A stretch of DNA of 64,000 bases from Flavobacterium sp. Leaf82 (GCF_001422725.1 NZ_LMMA01000008.1:31796-95795); one strand, 5' to 3'; shown: positions 15,655 through 25,110, counted from the stretch's first letter. The notes: generated by a model from the letters alone, not told the origin. Numbers and translations are program-made.

Positions 15655-17478
15655 TTACTTCTTCAAAAGAAGGTTGATTATTTTAGTATAAATTTCGGTG
15701 TTTTGATAGACTCCCATAAAATTTTCGGCTCCAGGTCCGTAAGCAAAAACCGGAACAGGAACTGCGGTATGATCGTTAGTACTAAAACTACCATGTACAG
15801 AACCTTTCTCTATATTTCCATCTATTAATGAAAGTCCGCCAGTTTCGTGATCTGCCGTAACAATCAAAAGTGTTTCAGGATTCTTGTCTACAAATTCCAT
15901 TGCCTGACCAACCAGTTTATCAAAATCAAGCATTTCGCGAACCACATATTCCACATTATTCTGATGTCCGCCATAATCGATTTGTGCGCCTTCAGCCATG
16001 ATAAAAAACGGATTTTTTGTTTTAGCAAAACTAGAAGTTGCTTTTGCCAAAGATTTCGTTAAAAAATCCCCTCTTCCGTTTTTCATAGAAACCACCGAAG
16101 CATCATCCAAAACAATAAACTTATTATTTTTAATCGTATCTAGTGAACCGAATTTATCCGAAAAAGTATAACCTCTTTCAATCAATATTTTAGATAAGTC
16201 TTTACCATCTTTTCTTGATGTAAATTCTTTTGTTCCTCCACCAATTAAAATATCCGACGGATTACTTAAAAAATCATTTGCTATAAGTTCGTTATAACTT
16301 CTTTCCGGCTGATGTGCGTAAAAACAGGCAGGCGTAGCATCGGTAATATTTCCAGCAGAAATGATTGCCGTTTTATAGTTTTTCTTAGCTAATTGTTGGG
16401 TAATTAATTCCAGTGGTTTTCCGTTTTCATCGACACTTATAAAACGGTTATTGGTTTTATGTCCTGTTGCCATTGCCGTTGCTCCTGCTGCCGAATCTGT
16501 AATGTAACTGTCTGAAGATTTCGTGATCGAAAATCCCTGTATTGGAATATTAAACAAACTCAACTGCCCTTTATTAGCCGTATATCCAGAATAAATTTGC
16601 GCTAATCCCATTCCGTCACCAATTAGCAGAATCACATTTTTTGGTTTCTTTTTAGAAAATGTTAATCCGTTTTTGGGAACGTATGCTTGGTGAAACTCGG
16701 TATTTTGATAAAATGTCGATTTGATATTGTTGATGAAATGGGTTAATTCCGGAACATTATCGGTACCAATAAAATCAACTTTTAAATTCATCAGCGTCAT
16801 CCAGGTATTTACATTATCCTGCGTAGCCCAAAAACGTACTTTTTTGTTCTGATCGTGTACTTTTTTAATAATAGCCTGTACTTTTTCTGCATCTGCTTGG
16901 GTCATTACGCCTTTACCATTCCAGATTGTGATTTCTTTCAAATCCTCGCTGATCATTTCTACACGCGATAATTGTTCCGGAGAATAATTTTCGTTGAGTC
17001 TTCCGTCAAAATAAATAAAATCAGGATAATCTTTCCAGTTTGCCGGAGAAGGTCGGTTTCCAGAAATTACTACTTTTAGATTTTTATTCGAAATTAAATC
17101 GGGATATGTTTTTAATTGTTGTGCAATTAATTTTAAAGTAGGCTCAGCTTCTGTTTTAATATCGATCATTAAAATTAAATGTTTATTGCTAGGGTAAGCT
17201 TTTCCTCCTAAAGATTTTAACTTATTTGAAAGTGGATCCAGATATTGGCTTTTAAGCGTATTCTGAGGCGTAATTTCTTTTGAGGTATGCGCCACAAAAA
17301 GTTCATTATTCACGATAAAAACATCGGCTTCGATAACACCGGTTTCGTTAGAATACGCTTCGTAAAAAGGAAGTTTACTCGCATAATCATTGTGCGAATG
17401 AATGTTAGATGAACTGTATTCCTGTGCTTGCGCAAACAAGAAAAACTGAAGGCAAAAAAGGGTGATTATTTTTTTCAT
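15655..17478 (-). CDS. Secreted phosphodiesterase-like / alkaline phosphatase fusion
   Basis: This 607-residue exported protein (signal peptide ending FAQAQ) has two catalytic halves. Residues about 25-255 resemble the glycerophosphodiester phosphodiesterase/PLC-like barrel: HSHNDY, EADVFIVNNELFVAHTS, LMIDIK and FWATQDN. Residues about 275-607 are a PhoA-type alkaline phosphatase: ILLIGDGMG, the nucleophile Ser in TDSAAGA near 330, AEGAQIDYGGH and TADHETGG. The fusion could cleave a phosphodiester and then remove the phosphate from the product outside the cytoplasm. The next operon upstream is a SusC/SusD uptake system read in the same direction, though about 650 bases of repeats intervene, so a functional link is only suggested. 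Confidence 0.9.
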   Translation of the reverse strand: MKKIITLFCLQFFLFAQAQEYSSSNIHSHNDYASKLPFYEAYSNETGVIEADVFIVNNELFVAHTSKEITPQNTLKSQYLDPLSNKLKSLGGKAYPSNKHLILMIDIKTEAEPTLKLIAQQLKTYPDLISNKNLKVVISGNRPSPANWKDYPDFIYFDGRLNENYSPEQLSRVEMISEDLKEITIWNGKGVMTQADAEKVQAIIKKVHDQNKKVRFWATQDNVNTWMTLMNLKVDFIGTDNVPELTHFINNIKSTFYQNTEFHQAYVPKNGLTFSKKKPKNVILLIGDGMGLAQIYSGYTANKGQLSLFNIPIQGFSITKSSDSYITDSAAGATAMATGHKTNNRFISVDENGKPLELITQQLAKKNYKTAIISAGNITDATPACFYAHQPERSYNELIANDFLSNPSDILIGGGTKEFTSRKDGKDLSKILIERGYTFSDKFGSLDTIKNNKFIVLDDASVVSMKNGRGDFLTKSLAKATSSFAKTKNPFFIMAEGAQIDYGGHQNNVEYVVREMLDFDKLVGQAMEFVDKNPETLLIVTADHETGGLSLIDGNIEKGSVHGSFSTNDHTAVPVPVFAYGPGAENFMGVYQNTEIYTKIINLLLKK

Positions 17479-17545
17479 TGGAAAAATTAGGTTTATTGTT
17501 TTCTAAAGTTGTAGGTCACTTTATTTATTATATTCTTTTTTTTTT

Positions 17546-17630
17546 AGGAGCTAATCCCGCTATGCGTTTCAATCTTTTGTTGCGAACACCGCCACAAAAG
17601 GATTTCCACTTCTATCGGGGCTAGGACAAC
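17546..17630. repeat. Flavobacterial intergenic palindromic repeat (type 1)
   Basis: An imperfect palindrome with an inner stem CTTTTGT/ACAAAAG (17573-17579 and 17593-17599) and GC-rich ends (GCTAATCCCGCTAT and ATCGGGGCTAG). I recognise this sequence type as a frequently repeated intergenic element of Flavobacterium genomes; its function is not established. Confidence 0.6.
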
Positions 17631-17660
17631 CATTTTTCATAATAATATTTTGTACAGTTT

Positions 17661-17760
17661 GTCATTTCGACGGAGGAGAAATCTCACACGGAACTCGACA
17701 AAGATTATCGATATTGTTTGCGGAATTTCTAATGTGATTTCTCCCTTCGGTCGAAATGAC
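17661..17760. repeat. 100-base MITE-like palindrome (GTCATTTCGAC type)
   Basis: The element begins GTCATTTCGAC and ends GTCGAAATGAC, and the arms continue inward (GAGAAATC with GATTTCTC, TCACA with TGTGA). The middle is unpaired. It is a non-coding folding element. A partial copy of its right border and flank recurs at 17959-17991. This border sequence is familiar from many Bacteroidota genomes. Confidence 0.7.
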
Positions 17761-17789
17761 AAGATTGGGGTTATTTTTTTCATATTATT

Positions 17790-17929
17790 AAAGCTCCAGC
17801 GGAGCGTAATATTTATAGCATTTATATATTTCCCCTCATTAAAGCTCCAGCGGAGCGATATATATACCACCCCGATGGGCTCTTTTCATCTAAAATTGAA
17901 TTGCAATAAATATATCGTCCCGCTGGGAC
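17790..17929. repeat. REP-like palindromes, two identical and one variant
   Basis: Identical 16-base units AAAGCTCCAGCGGAGC stand at 17790-17805 and 17841-17856, each followed by AT-rich TATAG-type sequence. A related palindrome GTCCCGCTGGGAC is at 17917-17929. The same unit occurs five times at 57143-57416. Reading frames across it are spurious. Confidence 0.75.
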
Positions 17930-18005
17930 TTGTTTATTTGTAACTATATCTTTTTTAATCGAAATGACAAAATTGGGGTTATTCTTTTCCTATTTCTTTA
18001 AACAC

Positions 18006-18031
18006 AAACCAGCCTTTTCCTAAAAAAAGAC
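18006..18031 (-). terminator. Probable terminator of the SusC/SusD operon
   Basis: On the minus strand CCAGTCTTTT pairs with AAAAGGCTGG (one G-U pair) around a six-base loop, then TTTGTGTTT. It lies about 105 bases after the SusD stop. A second hairpin at 18074-18097 (CTGCAAGC/GCTTGCAG) lies between them but has no T-run. Confidence 0.5.
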
Positions 18032-18135
18032 TGGCTTATTATTATATTAAATTCATTTATTTTTTTCTTACCACTGCAAGCTCCGACAAGCTTGCAGAGT
18101 AGAAAAAAACTAAACAAACAAAATGAAACTACATA

Positions 18136-19671
18136 CTACCAACCTTTATTTTGCGTAAGCGCTCCTTTGCTCACTGCGATTTCATCCGGTGGTATTGGCC
18201 AAACGTGGTGAATTGCAGGGTTAAAATTACGAGCAGGATAAATTACGGTTCCGTTATAATGGTGCAAAGGTTTTGCGTAGGTTGTCTGAGCATCGCCCCA
18301 ACGTACTAAATCGAAATGACGGTCTGTCCATTCTCCTGCCAATTCGCAACGTCTTTCTCTTTTTAAATCTGTTAATGTTGCTCCGGCAAGGTTTCCTAAA
18401 CCTGCACGATGGCGAATCATATTAATTTCGGTATCTGCGTTTAGGCCTTTCATTAATTTGGCTTCTGCCAACATCAAAATCACATCAGCATAACGCAAAA
18501 GTGGCACGTTTAAAGCCGTTGAAGGTTTGTCTCCGTTAGCATTTACATAACGAATATCGATTCCGCCCGACGTTGTTTTGGCATAACCAAAAGGCTCCAT
18601 ATATTTATTAAACTGATATCCGGTTCTGTTACTCGAACTTACCTGATATTTTCCTTCGTTAAAAGTTACTAATTCACCAAAATACATGAATTTATCTCCT
18701 TTTTGCAAAATTGTTGCGCTGCGTCTTTTATCTGTTGGATCGTAGGTATCGAACAACTCTTTGGTAGGATAAAAATTTCCCCAACCGTTGTAAACTCCCC
18801 AACCTTTATCCTCCAGACAAACTCCAGGAAAAATAGAACCCAACGATGTGTTCTCTGCACTTGATGTTACAGACCAGATATATTCTGATGACCAGTTGTT
18901 TTTAATTTTAAAAACATCTTCAAAATTATCCAGCAACTTGTGTTTTCCGCTGCTTACGATCATATTGGCATACTTAATCGCATTGTCCCAATCTTTTGCA
19001 TACAAATAAGTACGAACTAAATATCCCCAGGCTGCTGTTTTATGTGCGCGTCCGTAATTATCAGGCGTAAGTTCATTAAAATACGGCAATAAATCTGCTG
19101 CTTTTACTAGATCTGCTGCGATGTAGGCATAGTTTTCAGCTACATTTTTTGCTCTTGGAACATAGACGTTTGTTGGATCTTCACGATCCTGAATAGGGAT
19201 TCCGGCGCGATCATCTCCGTAATGATATGCTACTTCTAAGTGCATTACAGCATGATTGAAATAGGCTTCTCCTAACATCATGTTTTTTGTTTTTTCGTCT
19301 AGAGTGATCTTCGGGATATTACGAATCACGTCGTTACAGCGTTTCATTACTTCATAATGTAATCTCCAGATATCCTTGGTATCAGATTCTGCACCATCAA
19401 CAATAAAATTCTTGATACGTTCTGCGTTTTGTCTTGGTTTTGTACCAATATCATCACTAGCATTGTTGAGCCAGAAAAAACCACGACCGTACATATTATC
19501 ATCAGAATATAAAGCATAAATAGCGTTTACCCCAGCTTTTGCATCAGCAGGTGTTTTCCAGAAATTTCCGCTTGACGGCGCTCCTTGCGGAACCAGATCA
19601 AGTTCACTTTCGCAAGCTGTTGCACCAAACAAAAGCACAAAACTCAATACTAAAAGACTTAAATTTTTCAT
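18136..19671 (-). CDS. SusD/RagB-family nutrient-binding lipoprotein
   Basis: I use the ATG at 19671 (MKNLSLL), giving 511 residues with a lipoprotein signal (GATACES). A frame opening at 19704 adds 11 residues that overlap the SusC stop. The protein has the SusD N-terminal pattern (LDLVPQGAPSSGNFWKTPADAKAGVNAIYALY), the TPR-like middle and the RagB C-terminus (LMLAEAKL, IRHRAGL, RRCELAGEWTDRHFDLVRWG, WPIPPDEI). SusD proteins sit on the outer surface and lid the SusC channel. It follows SusC by 19 bases. The ligand cannot be read from the sequence; the ECF/FecR genes upstream and the phosphatase downstream are the only hints. Confidence 0.95.
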   Translation of the reverse strand: MKNLSLLVLSFVLLFGATACESELDLVPQGAPSSGNFWKTPADAKAGVNAIYALYSDDNMYGRGFFWLNNASDDIGTKPRQNAERIKNFIVDGAESDTKDIWRLHYEVMKRCNDVIRNIPKITLDEKTKNMMLGEAYFNHAVMHLEVAYHYGDDRAGIPIQDREDPTNVYVPRAKNVAENYAYIAADLVKAADLLPYFNELTPDNYGRAHKTAAWGYLVRTYLYAKDWDNAIKYANMIVSSGKHKLLDNFEDVFKIKNNWSSEYIWSVTSSAENTSLGSIFPGVCLEDKGWGVYNGWGNFYPTKELFDTYDPTDKRRSATILQKGDKFMYFGELVTFNEGKYQVSSSNRTGYQFNKYMEPFGYAKTTSGGIDIRYVNANGDKPSTALNVPLLRYADVILMLAEAKLMKGLNADTEINMIRHRAGLGNLAGATLTDLKRERRCELAGEWTDRHFDLVRWGDAQTTYAKPLHHYNGTVIYPARNFNPAIHHVWPIPPDEIAVSKGALTQNKGW

Positions 19672-19690
19672 TTTATTTGTTTTATATTTT

Positions 19691-22600
19691 TTAAAAAGTT
19701 GCATTTACACCCGTCATATAAATACGGGAAAGAGGATATTTTCCTAAGTCCATACCAAAGTTGTTCAAACCAACTTCAGGATCCATTCCGGAGTAATTGG
19801 TAATTGTAAAAAGGTTTTGAGCTGAGACAAAAAATCTAAGTTTTGCTTTTCCGTTCAGCCATTGGTCTTTTACTGTATATCCCAGAGAAAGGTTTCTTAA
19901 TCTTACGAAAGAAGCATCTTCGATATAAAAATCAGAAATTCGTCCGAAGTTATTGTTGTTATCTGTTGATGAAAGTACCGGAATATTGGTATTTGTATTC
20001 GTTGGTGACCACGCATTTTTAGATTCTGCCAATAAATTATATCCTGGAAATGAACCATTTAAACCGGTGTGTTTTACAGCATTAAAAACACTGTTTCCTG
20101 CTGCTCCGCTAAAGAACACGTTCATATCAAAACCTTTATATCTAAAGTTCATGTTTAAACTAAAGGTCGTTTTAGGAAAAGGACTTCCTAATACTACTCT
20201 GTCGCTGTTATTGATTACACCGTCTCCGTTTACATCTTTAAATTTAATATCTCCGGCAACGGCATTTGGCTGGTAAACTTCTCCTTTTGAGTTTACATAT
20301 GCTTTTGCCTCGGCATTACTTTGAAATAATCCATCTGTAGAATATCCGTAAAAAGAACCAACCGGACTGCCAACCTGATAAATATTGGCCAAAGGCAAAC
20401 TACGAACCCTGCTTAAATTTAAAGGTTCCAGAGATGTTAAGTCATCTTTTATAGACACAATTTTATTGCTTAAAAAGGCAGCATTTGCCGTGACATCAAA
20501 TTTAAATTCGCCACGTGTTTTCTGGTACATTAAACTGGCTTCGATTCCTTTGTTTTCAACATCTCCGGAGTTAACAATTCTACCAAGCGGGGTTCCTGAA
20601 ACACCCGGTAACTGATCCCGAACTAACATGTCTTTGTTTGTTTTTACATAAGCATCTAGAGATCCTGATAAAGCGTTGTTGAATAAACTAAAATCTAATC
20701 CAATGTTTGTTTGCTCAGAGCTTTCCCATCTTAAATTAGGGTTTGATAACTCACTTTCAGAATATCCGTAATTAATTACCGGACTTGAACCTATTAAAGC
20801 CTGAGTTTGGTTCAAAGGAACGCTAAATTGGTATGGTCCAAGGTTTCCTAAATTTCCTATTTGTCCCCAACTTGCGCGTAATTTTAAATTATTTACAATT
20901 GGATTTATACTTTGCATAAAACCTTCTTCAGAAATTAACCAACCTGCAGAAACAGACGGATATACTTTCCAACGGTTTCCTGATGTCAGTTTTGAAGTTC
21001 CGTCGCGACGAACAATTCCTGAGATTAAATATTTTTGATTAAAATCGTAATTTAGTCTTCCTACATACGATGAAATAATTTCTTCAGACAAACCTGCGCC
21101 TAATTGCTGAACTAATTTTGCATTTAATAAATAACGCTGCGATGCATCTTCATTATCAAAACCTGTTCCTTGTACGGTATAAAAATCTTTCTTGATTTGC
21201 TGGTATGTATATCCTGCGAGGGCTTTAAAATTGTGCTTGCCTAATGACTTTTCGTAAGAAACTGTTTGCTCACTCAACAAGTCAATAGTGGTTGAAGTAG
21301 TTTGTGTTAATCTATTGAAATCAAATATTTTACCCGGTTCAGTAATTTTTGTAGCAAACTCAGTCGCGTTGTTCTGAATTCTGGTATAACCCCAGTTAGA
21401 TTTTAATTTTAAACCCTGAATAATTTCCCATTCTGCATAAGGATTTATCAAAATAGTCGAGATAGGATTTCTGTTGTCTAATCTTTTTAAATACGCCACC
21501 GGATTAATTACGTCTCCATATGAACCAATGTATTTTTCAGGAACTCCACCAAATTGTCCTGAACCGTCTTCTTTATAGATCGTAGCATTTGGCGGATAAA
21601 AAATCGCAGCCAAAATTGCTCCCGTATATGCATTTGAGGTATTAGCAGATTGTCCGTCTGTTAGTGAATACGACATGTTTTCTCCTACGGTAAAATTTGG
21701 TGCCAGTTTAAAAGAAGAGTTGGCTCTTGCAGTATATCGGCTTCCAAAAGTATTCAATAAAATACCTTCGTTTTTTCTATAACTTCCTGATAAAAAGAAA
21801 TTAGATTTTTCTGTTTTTCCGTTTACAGAGATGGATAAATCCTGAATTTGTCCTGTCTGGAAAATTTCATCCATCCAGTTTGTTTTTGTCGTTCTTGCTG
21901 TTGGTTCAAACGCTGTATCAAAAGCGGGAATTCTTGGCATTCCGGCATTATCCCTGGCTGTGTTCATAGCATCAGCATATTCGGCAGCATTTAGAACATC
22001 GAGTGTTTTAGCCACGCTTTGCACTCCGCCCTGATAATTTACATTAATATTAATACGGTCAGAAATTCCTTTTTTAGACGTAATTAAAATTACACCTCCA
22101 GAAGCTCTTGCGCCATAAATTGCAGCAGAAGCCGCATCTTTCAAAACACTGATCGACGCAATATCATTTGGGTTTAATGTGTTTAAAGATCCGCTGTAAA
22201 TAATTCCGTCAAGAACGATAAGAGGTGTTTCTGCATTCAGGGAACCAATTCCACGAATATTAATTGTAGGTTCTGCCGTAGGATCTCCCCCACTGCTAAT
22301 TACCGTAACACCCGCCACAGTTCCTTGCAATAATTCGGCTGCACTATTATAGGTTCTGCTCGAAGTTTCTTTCATAGAAACAGTTCCAACAGCTCCTAAA
22401 ACTTCATTCTTTTTTACGCTTCCATATCCCATAACTACAACTTCCTGTAGTTGTTTCATATCGGCTAATAGTTTAACGCTTATGTTTTTATCTGAACTTG
22501 TTACTTTTACTTCCTGCGTAACATAACCTACGTACGAAAAAATAAGTACCGCTTCAGATGAATTGATTTCCATCTTGAAAGTTCCGTCAAAATCAGTTGT

Positions 22601-23080
22601 TGCAGTTGCATCAGAGTTTTTATCCTTAATTCCTACTCCCGGCAAAGGCATTCCGTCATCACCTCCAAAAACAGTTCCTGAAACATTGATTTTTCCTTGT
22701 CCGGAATCTGTAACTTTTTGATTTTTTTTGATGACAATATTGTTGCTTACAATTTCATATTTAAGAAAAAAATTGCTGCATATTTTATCTAATGCCTGCT
22801 CTAAGGTTACGTTGTTTAGTTTTAAACTGATTTTTTGGTTGGTATTTACCTGATTGGTTTCGTACATAAAATGTACGTCGGCCTGTTTTTCTATTTTCTG
22901 AAAAACAGTTTTTATACTTTCATTCTCAACTTTTAAGGTTACTCTTTTGCCAATGTCTGCTCTTGCTGCATTCATTGTGAAGCCAATAAAAAATAAAGCA
23001 ATAAAAAGCAAGGCTTTATTTAATACAGATTTTTTAATGCTTTGACAGTTTACGACATACCGCATTTGTTTTTGATTCAT
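19691..23080 (-). CDS. SusC/RagA-family TonB-dependent receptor with STN domain
   Basis: This 1129-residue outer-membrane importer has a signal segment (about 20-42), a secretin/TonB short N-terminal (STN) domain (about 45-125), a carboxypeptidase-like beta-sandwich (about 131-210), a plug (VVMGYGSVKKNEVLGAVGTV; VLDGIIYSG; LKDAASAAIYGARASGG) and a 22-strand barrel to the end. The SusC motif VVVMGYG and a C-terminus with aromatic last residue are present. The STN domain is the part that touches the periplasmic domain of FecR-type anti-sigma factors, which agrees with the FecR and ECF sigma genes directly upstream, so substrate binding should induce its own operon. Confidence 0.95.
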   Translation of the reverse strand: MNQKQMRYVVNCQSIKKSVLNKALLFIALFFIGFTMNAARADIGKRVTLKVENESIKTVFQKIEKQADVHFMYETNQVNTNQKISLKLNNVTLEQALDKICSNFFLKYEIVSNNIVIKKNQKVTDSGQGKINVSGTVFGGDDGMPLPGVGIKDKNSDATATTDFDGTFKMEINSSEAVLIFSYVGYVTQEVKVTSSDKNISVKLLADMKQLQEVVVMGYGSVKKNEVLGAVGTVSMKETSSRTYNSAAELLQGTVAGVTVISSGGDPTAEPTINIRGIGSLNAETPLIVLDGIIYSGSLNTLNPNDIASISVLKDAASAAIYGARASGGVILITSKKGISDRININVNYQGGVQSVAKTLDVLNAAEYADAMNTARDNAGMPRIPAFDTAFEPTARTTKTNWMDEIFQTGQIQDLSISVNGKTEKSNFFLSGSYRKNEGILLNTFGSRYTARANSSFKLAPNFTVGENMSYSLTDGQSANTSNAYTGAILAAIFYPPNATIYKEDGSGQFGGVPEKYIGSYGDVINPVAYLKRLDNRNPISTILINPYAEWEIIQGLKLKSNWGYTRIQNNATEFATKITEPGKIFDFNRLTQTTSTTIDLLSEQTVSYEKSLGKHNFKALAGYTYQQIKKDFYTVQGTGFDNEDASQRYLLNAKLVQQLGAGLSEEIISSYVGRLNYDFNQKYLISGIVRRDGTSKLTSGNRWKVYPSVSAGWLISEEGFMQSINPIVNNLKLRASWGQIGNLGNLGPYQFSVPLNQTQALIGSSPVINYGYSESELSNPNLRWESSEQTNIGLDFSLFNNALSGSLDAYVKTNKDMLVRDQLPGVSGTPLGRIVNSGDVENKGIEASLMYQKTRGEFKFDVTANAAFLSNKIVSIKDDLTSLEPLNLSRVRSLPLANIYQVGSPVGSFYGYSTDGLFQSNAEAKAYVNSKGEVYQPNAVAGDIKFKDVNGDGVINNSDRVVLGSPFPKTTFSLNMNFRYKGFDMNVFFSGAAGNSVFNAVKHTGLNGSFPGYNLLAESKNAWSPTNTNTNIPVLSSTDNNNNFGRISDFYIEDASFVRLRNLSLGYTVKDQWLNGKAKLRFFVSAQNLFTITNYSGMDPEVGLNNFGMDLGKYPLSRIYMTGVNATF

Positions 23081-23232
23081 GTTTTTGGAGTTTTAATTTG
23101 TTTTTTGATTATTGCTGGGTTTCTACGTAGAGGAATGATTGATTTTATTTATTTTTAAATTTATGTGTGTGTTTAAAAAACAGAGATTCTGTGATTTTCA
23201 AATTAAATCTATGTTGTGTTTAATTTTTTTTT

Positions 23233-23343
23233 GCCACAGATTAAAAAGATTATTATGATTTTAATTCGTGTAACTTGTTTTTTATTTTTTTGCTTGCAGA
23301 TTGAGCAGATTTTTAAAATCATTTTAATCCTTTAATCTGTGGC
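23233..23343. repeat. 111-base palindromic element (GCCACAGATTAAA type)
   Basis: Ends GCCACAGATTAAA and TTTAATCTGTGGC are perfect inverted repeats, and the arms pair further inward with some mismatches (TGATTTTAA with AAAATCA). It fills most of the 315-base gap between the FecR and SusC genes and carries no gene. If transcribed it would form a long hairpin in the SusC leader. Confidence 0.7.
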
Positions 23344-23395
23344 TTTAATTTAAAACGCATAGTATGATTTCTATATCTGTTTAAATCTATTTTAC

Positions 23396-24316
23396 TTATT
23401 GTATGATATAAGTTCCTGATTCGATTTTATAATTGGCATTAATGATATTGCATACCAAAGCCACCACCTGATTAACGGGTAACTCTTTAAAATAAGCACT
23501 GATTTTTAAGCTGTTAAGATTTTTGTTTTCGATTTGAATCGCTACATTATAATTTCTGTTTATTGTGGCGATTACTTCCGGTAAAGGAGCATCTTCAAAA
23601 ACAATGATGTTTTTTCGCCATAGCGAAATAGAATTCACCGGAATATCTGTAAAAGCTTGTATTTTATTACTTTGTGATTTAAAAACAACTTTTTGTCCCG
23701 GAGTTACATACACGTTTTCTTCTGTGGCAGTCGACTTTACATTGACTCTTCCGGTGAGAACCGAAACTTCCTGTGTCACATGATCCGGATATGACTGAAC
23801 ATTAAAACTGGTTCCTAATACTTTGGTATCCATTTTATCTGTATGAATAATAAACGGATGTTCTTTGTCTTTGGCTACATCAAAAAAAGCTTCACCTGTT
23901 AGGTATACTTCTCTTGTTGCTCCTTTAAACTGGATTGGATATTTGAGAAGACTTCCTGCATTTAGCCAAATCTGAGTTCCGTCGCTCAACGTTATTTTTG
24001 CATGTTCGCCTAATTTTGTTGCATATTCTTTAGAGATTATTTTTACAGATGAAAAATAAAAGAAGCAGGACAATCCCATTAAAAAAATTAAAGAAGCTGC
24101 TATTGCCCATTTTCCGGACTGAAGAAATATAACTTTGTTTGTTTTCTTAATTTTTCTGATTTCTTGTTTTAATTTCGAACGATCTGATTCTATAATTGCA
24201 GTAAGATCTAAAATTTGCTCCGGATGATCGTACCAGTTATTCCATAATTCTTCTCCTTTTTGAGATGGTTTCCCTTCTAAAAAAAGTTGTATGTCTTGAT
24301 GTAATTTTTCAGGCAT
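23396..24316 (-). CDS. FecR-family anti-sigma factor
   Basis: This 306-residue protein has a short cytoplasmic N-terminus (about 1-66), one membrane helix (about 68-88), a FecR domain (ATKLGEHAKITLSDGTQIWLNAGSLLKYP; REVYLTGEAFFDVAKDKEHPF; TKVLGTSFNV) and a C-terminal STN-like DUF4974 domain (PLPEVIATINRNYNVAIQI; YFKELPVNQVVALVCNI). It keeps the ECF sigma factor inactive until the SusC receptor signals. It has its own candidate promoter 26 bases or so upstream, which shares a bipartite motif with the sigma gene. Confidence 0.95.
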   Translation of the reverse strand: MPEKLHQDIQLFLEGKPSQKGEELWNNWYDHPEQILDLTAIIESDRSKLKQEIRKIKKTNKVIFLQSGKWAIAASLIFLMGLSCFFYFSSVKIISKEYATKLGEHAKITLSDGTQIWLNAGSLLKYPIQFKGATREVYLTGEAFFDVAKDKEHPFIIHTDKMDTKVLGTSFNVQSYPDHVTQEVSVLTGRVNVKSTATEENVYVTPGQKVVFKSQSNKIQAFTDIPVNSISLWRKNIIVFEDAPLPEVIATINRNYNVAIQIENKNLNSLKISAYFKELPVNQVVALVCNIINANYKIESGTYIIQ

Positions 24317-24336
24317 TATAATTTGTTTATCTCTTT

Positions 24337-24388
24337 AATAGTATGTCTTGTAAATGTTGTTTTCAGGTAGGTTGATAAGGTTACGCTT
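24337..24388 (-). promoter_or_regulatory. Bipartite motif before the FecR gene, candidate ECF promoter
   Basis: On the minus strand CGTAACCTTATCAACCTACC is followed by exactly 18 bases and GACATACT. The same two blocks at the same spacing precede the ECF sigma gene (25111-25160). GTAACC resembles the -35 class used by ECF sigma factors, so this may be the site recognised by the sigma factor encoded here. The leader to the FecR ATG is about 20-30 bases. Confidence 0.5.
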
Positions 24389-24431
24389 GTGTTAAGAAAA
24401 ATACTTATCTCTGGTTTTTGGAAAATAATTA

Positions 24432-24989
24432 TCAGTTGAATTCGCCTAAATAGTTTCGCATAAATTTTAACGCATAGGCAATATGATACTTTACGGTTTC
24501 GTGCGACACATTAAGTTCTTCGGCAATTTCTTTGTTCGAATATTGTTTGATGCGGCTTAGAATAAAAACTTCTTTAGATTTTTTTGGCAGTAATAAGGTT
24601 GCTTTATCTACGGCTTGCTGGAGTTCTTTGTAATAAATAGAATCTTCGGTAGTGTTGCTATTATTGTAATCATTATTACTGCGATCCGAAACTTCTTTTA
24701 TATACTGATCTGTAATGGTATGTGATTTGATGTAATCTAAAGTCACATAACGAACTGAGGTATAGATATAAGCAGAAAATTTCTTTTGAATAACCAATGT
24801 CTTTCGACGTTCCCAGATTGTAGTAAAAACTTCCTGAACGATTTCTTCGGCAACGGGAATCGATTTCATTCTCATATATACAAACCGAACCAATACATCC
24901 CGATATCTAAAATACAGTTCATCGAACGCTTTATCTTTTCCCTGAGTCAATAATTCGACAAGCTGTTCATCATTAAATGCTTTATACAT
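24432..24989 (-). CDS. ECF-type RNA polymerase sigma factor
   Basis: This 185-residue sigma-70 factor has region 2 (FDELYFRYRDVLVRFVYMRM, then AEEIVQEVFTTIWERR) and region 4 (LLPKKSKEVFILSRIKQYSNKEIAEELNVSHETVKYHIAYALKFMR), the normal size for the FecI-like group of Bacteroidota. Its neighbours in order are a FecR anti-sigma factor, a SusC receptor with an STN domain and SusD, so it should activate this uptake operon in response to substrate. The motif shared with the FecR promoter suggests autoregulation. Confidence 0.95.
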   Translation of the reverse strand: MYKAFNDEQLVELLTQGKDKAFDELYFRYRDVLVRFVYMRMKSIPVAEEIVQEVFTTIWERRKTLVIQKKFSAYIYTSVRYVTLDYIKSHTITDQYIKEVSDRSNNDYNNSNTTEDSIYYKELQQAVDKATLLLPKKSKEVFILSRIKQYSNKEIAEELNVSHETVKYHIAYALKFMRNYLGEFN

Positions 24990-25110
24990 AATAAGTCACT
25001 TTTGCATTATTTAGCGAAAAAATGGCAGTTGCTAAAACACCATTATTACTTCTTTTTTTGCGATGTATTCTTAATTTTAAAAATGACATATACTACATTG
25101 TTTTGTTTTA

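Noticed and set aside
15520..15828. Plus-strand frame of 102 codons
   Set aside because: It overlaps the terminator and 3' end of the phosphatase gene, has no domain and has Lys/Phe composition typical of antisense A/T-rich sequence.
17637..17943. Reading frames on both strands (77 and 97 codons) across 17637-17943
   Set aside because: They run through palindromic repeats and their translations (LRWSFN repeated, RPKGEI) are typical artefacts of these elements.
15655..24989. A polysaccharide utilisation locus with glycoside hydrolases
   Set aside because: A SusC/SusD pair with ECF/FecR is present, but no glycoside hydrolase, lyase or sulfatase is encoded nearby; the only enzyme is the phosphatase fusion.
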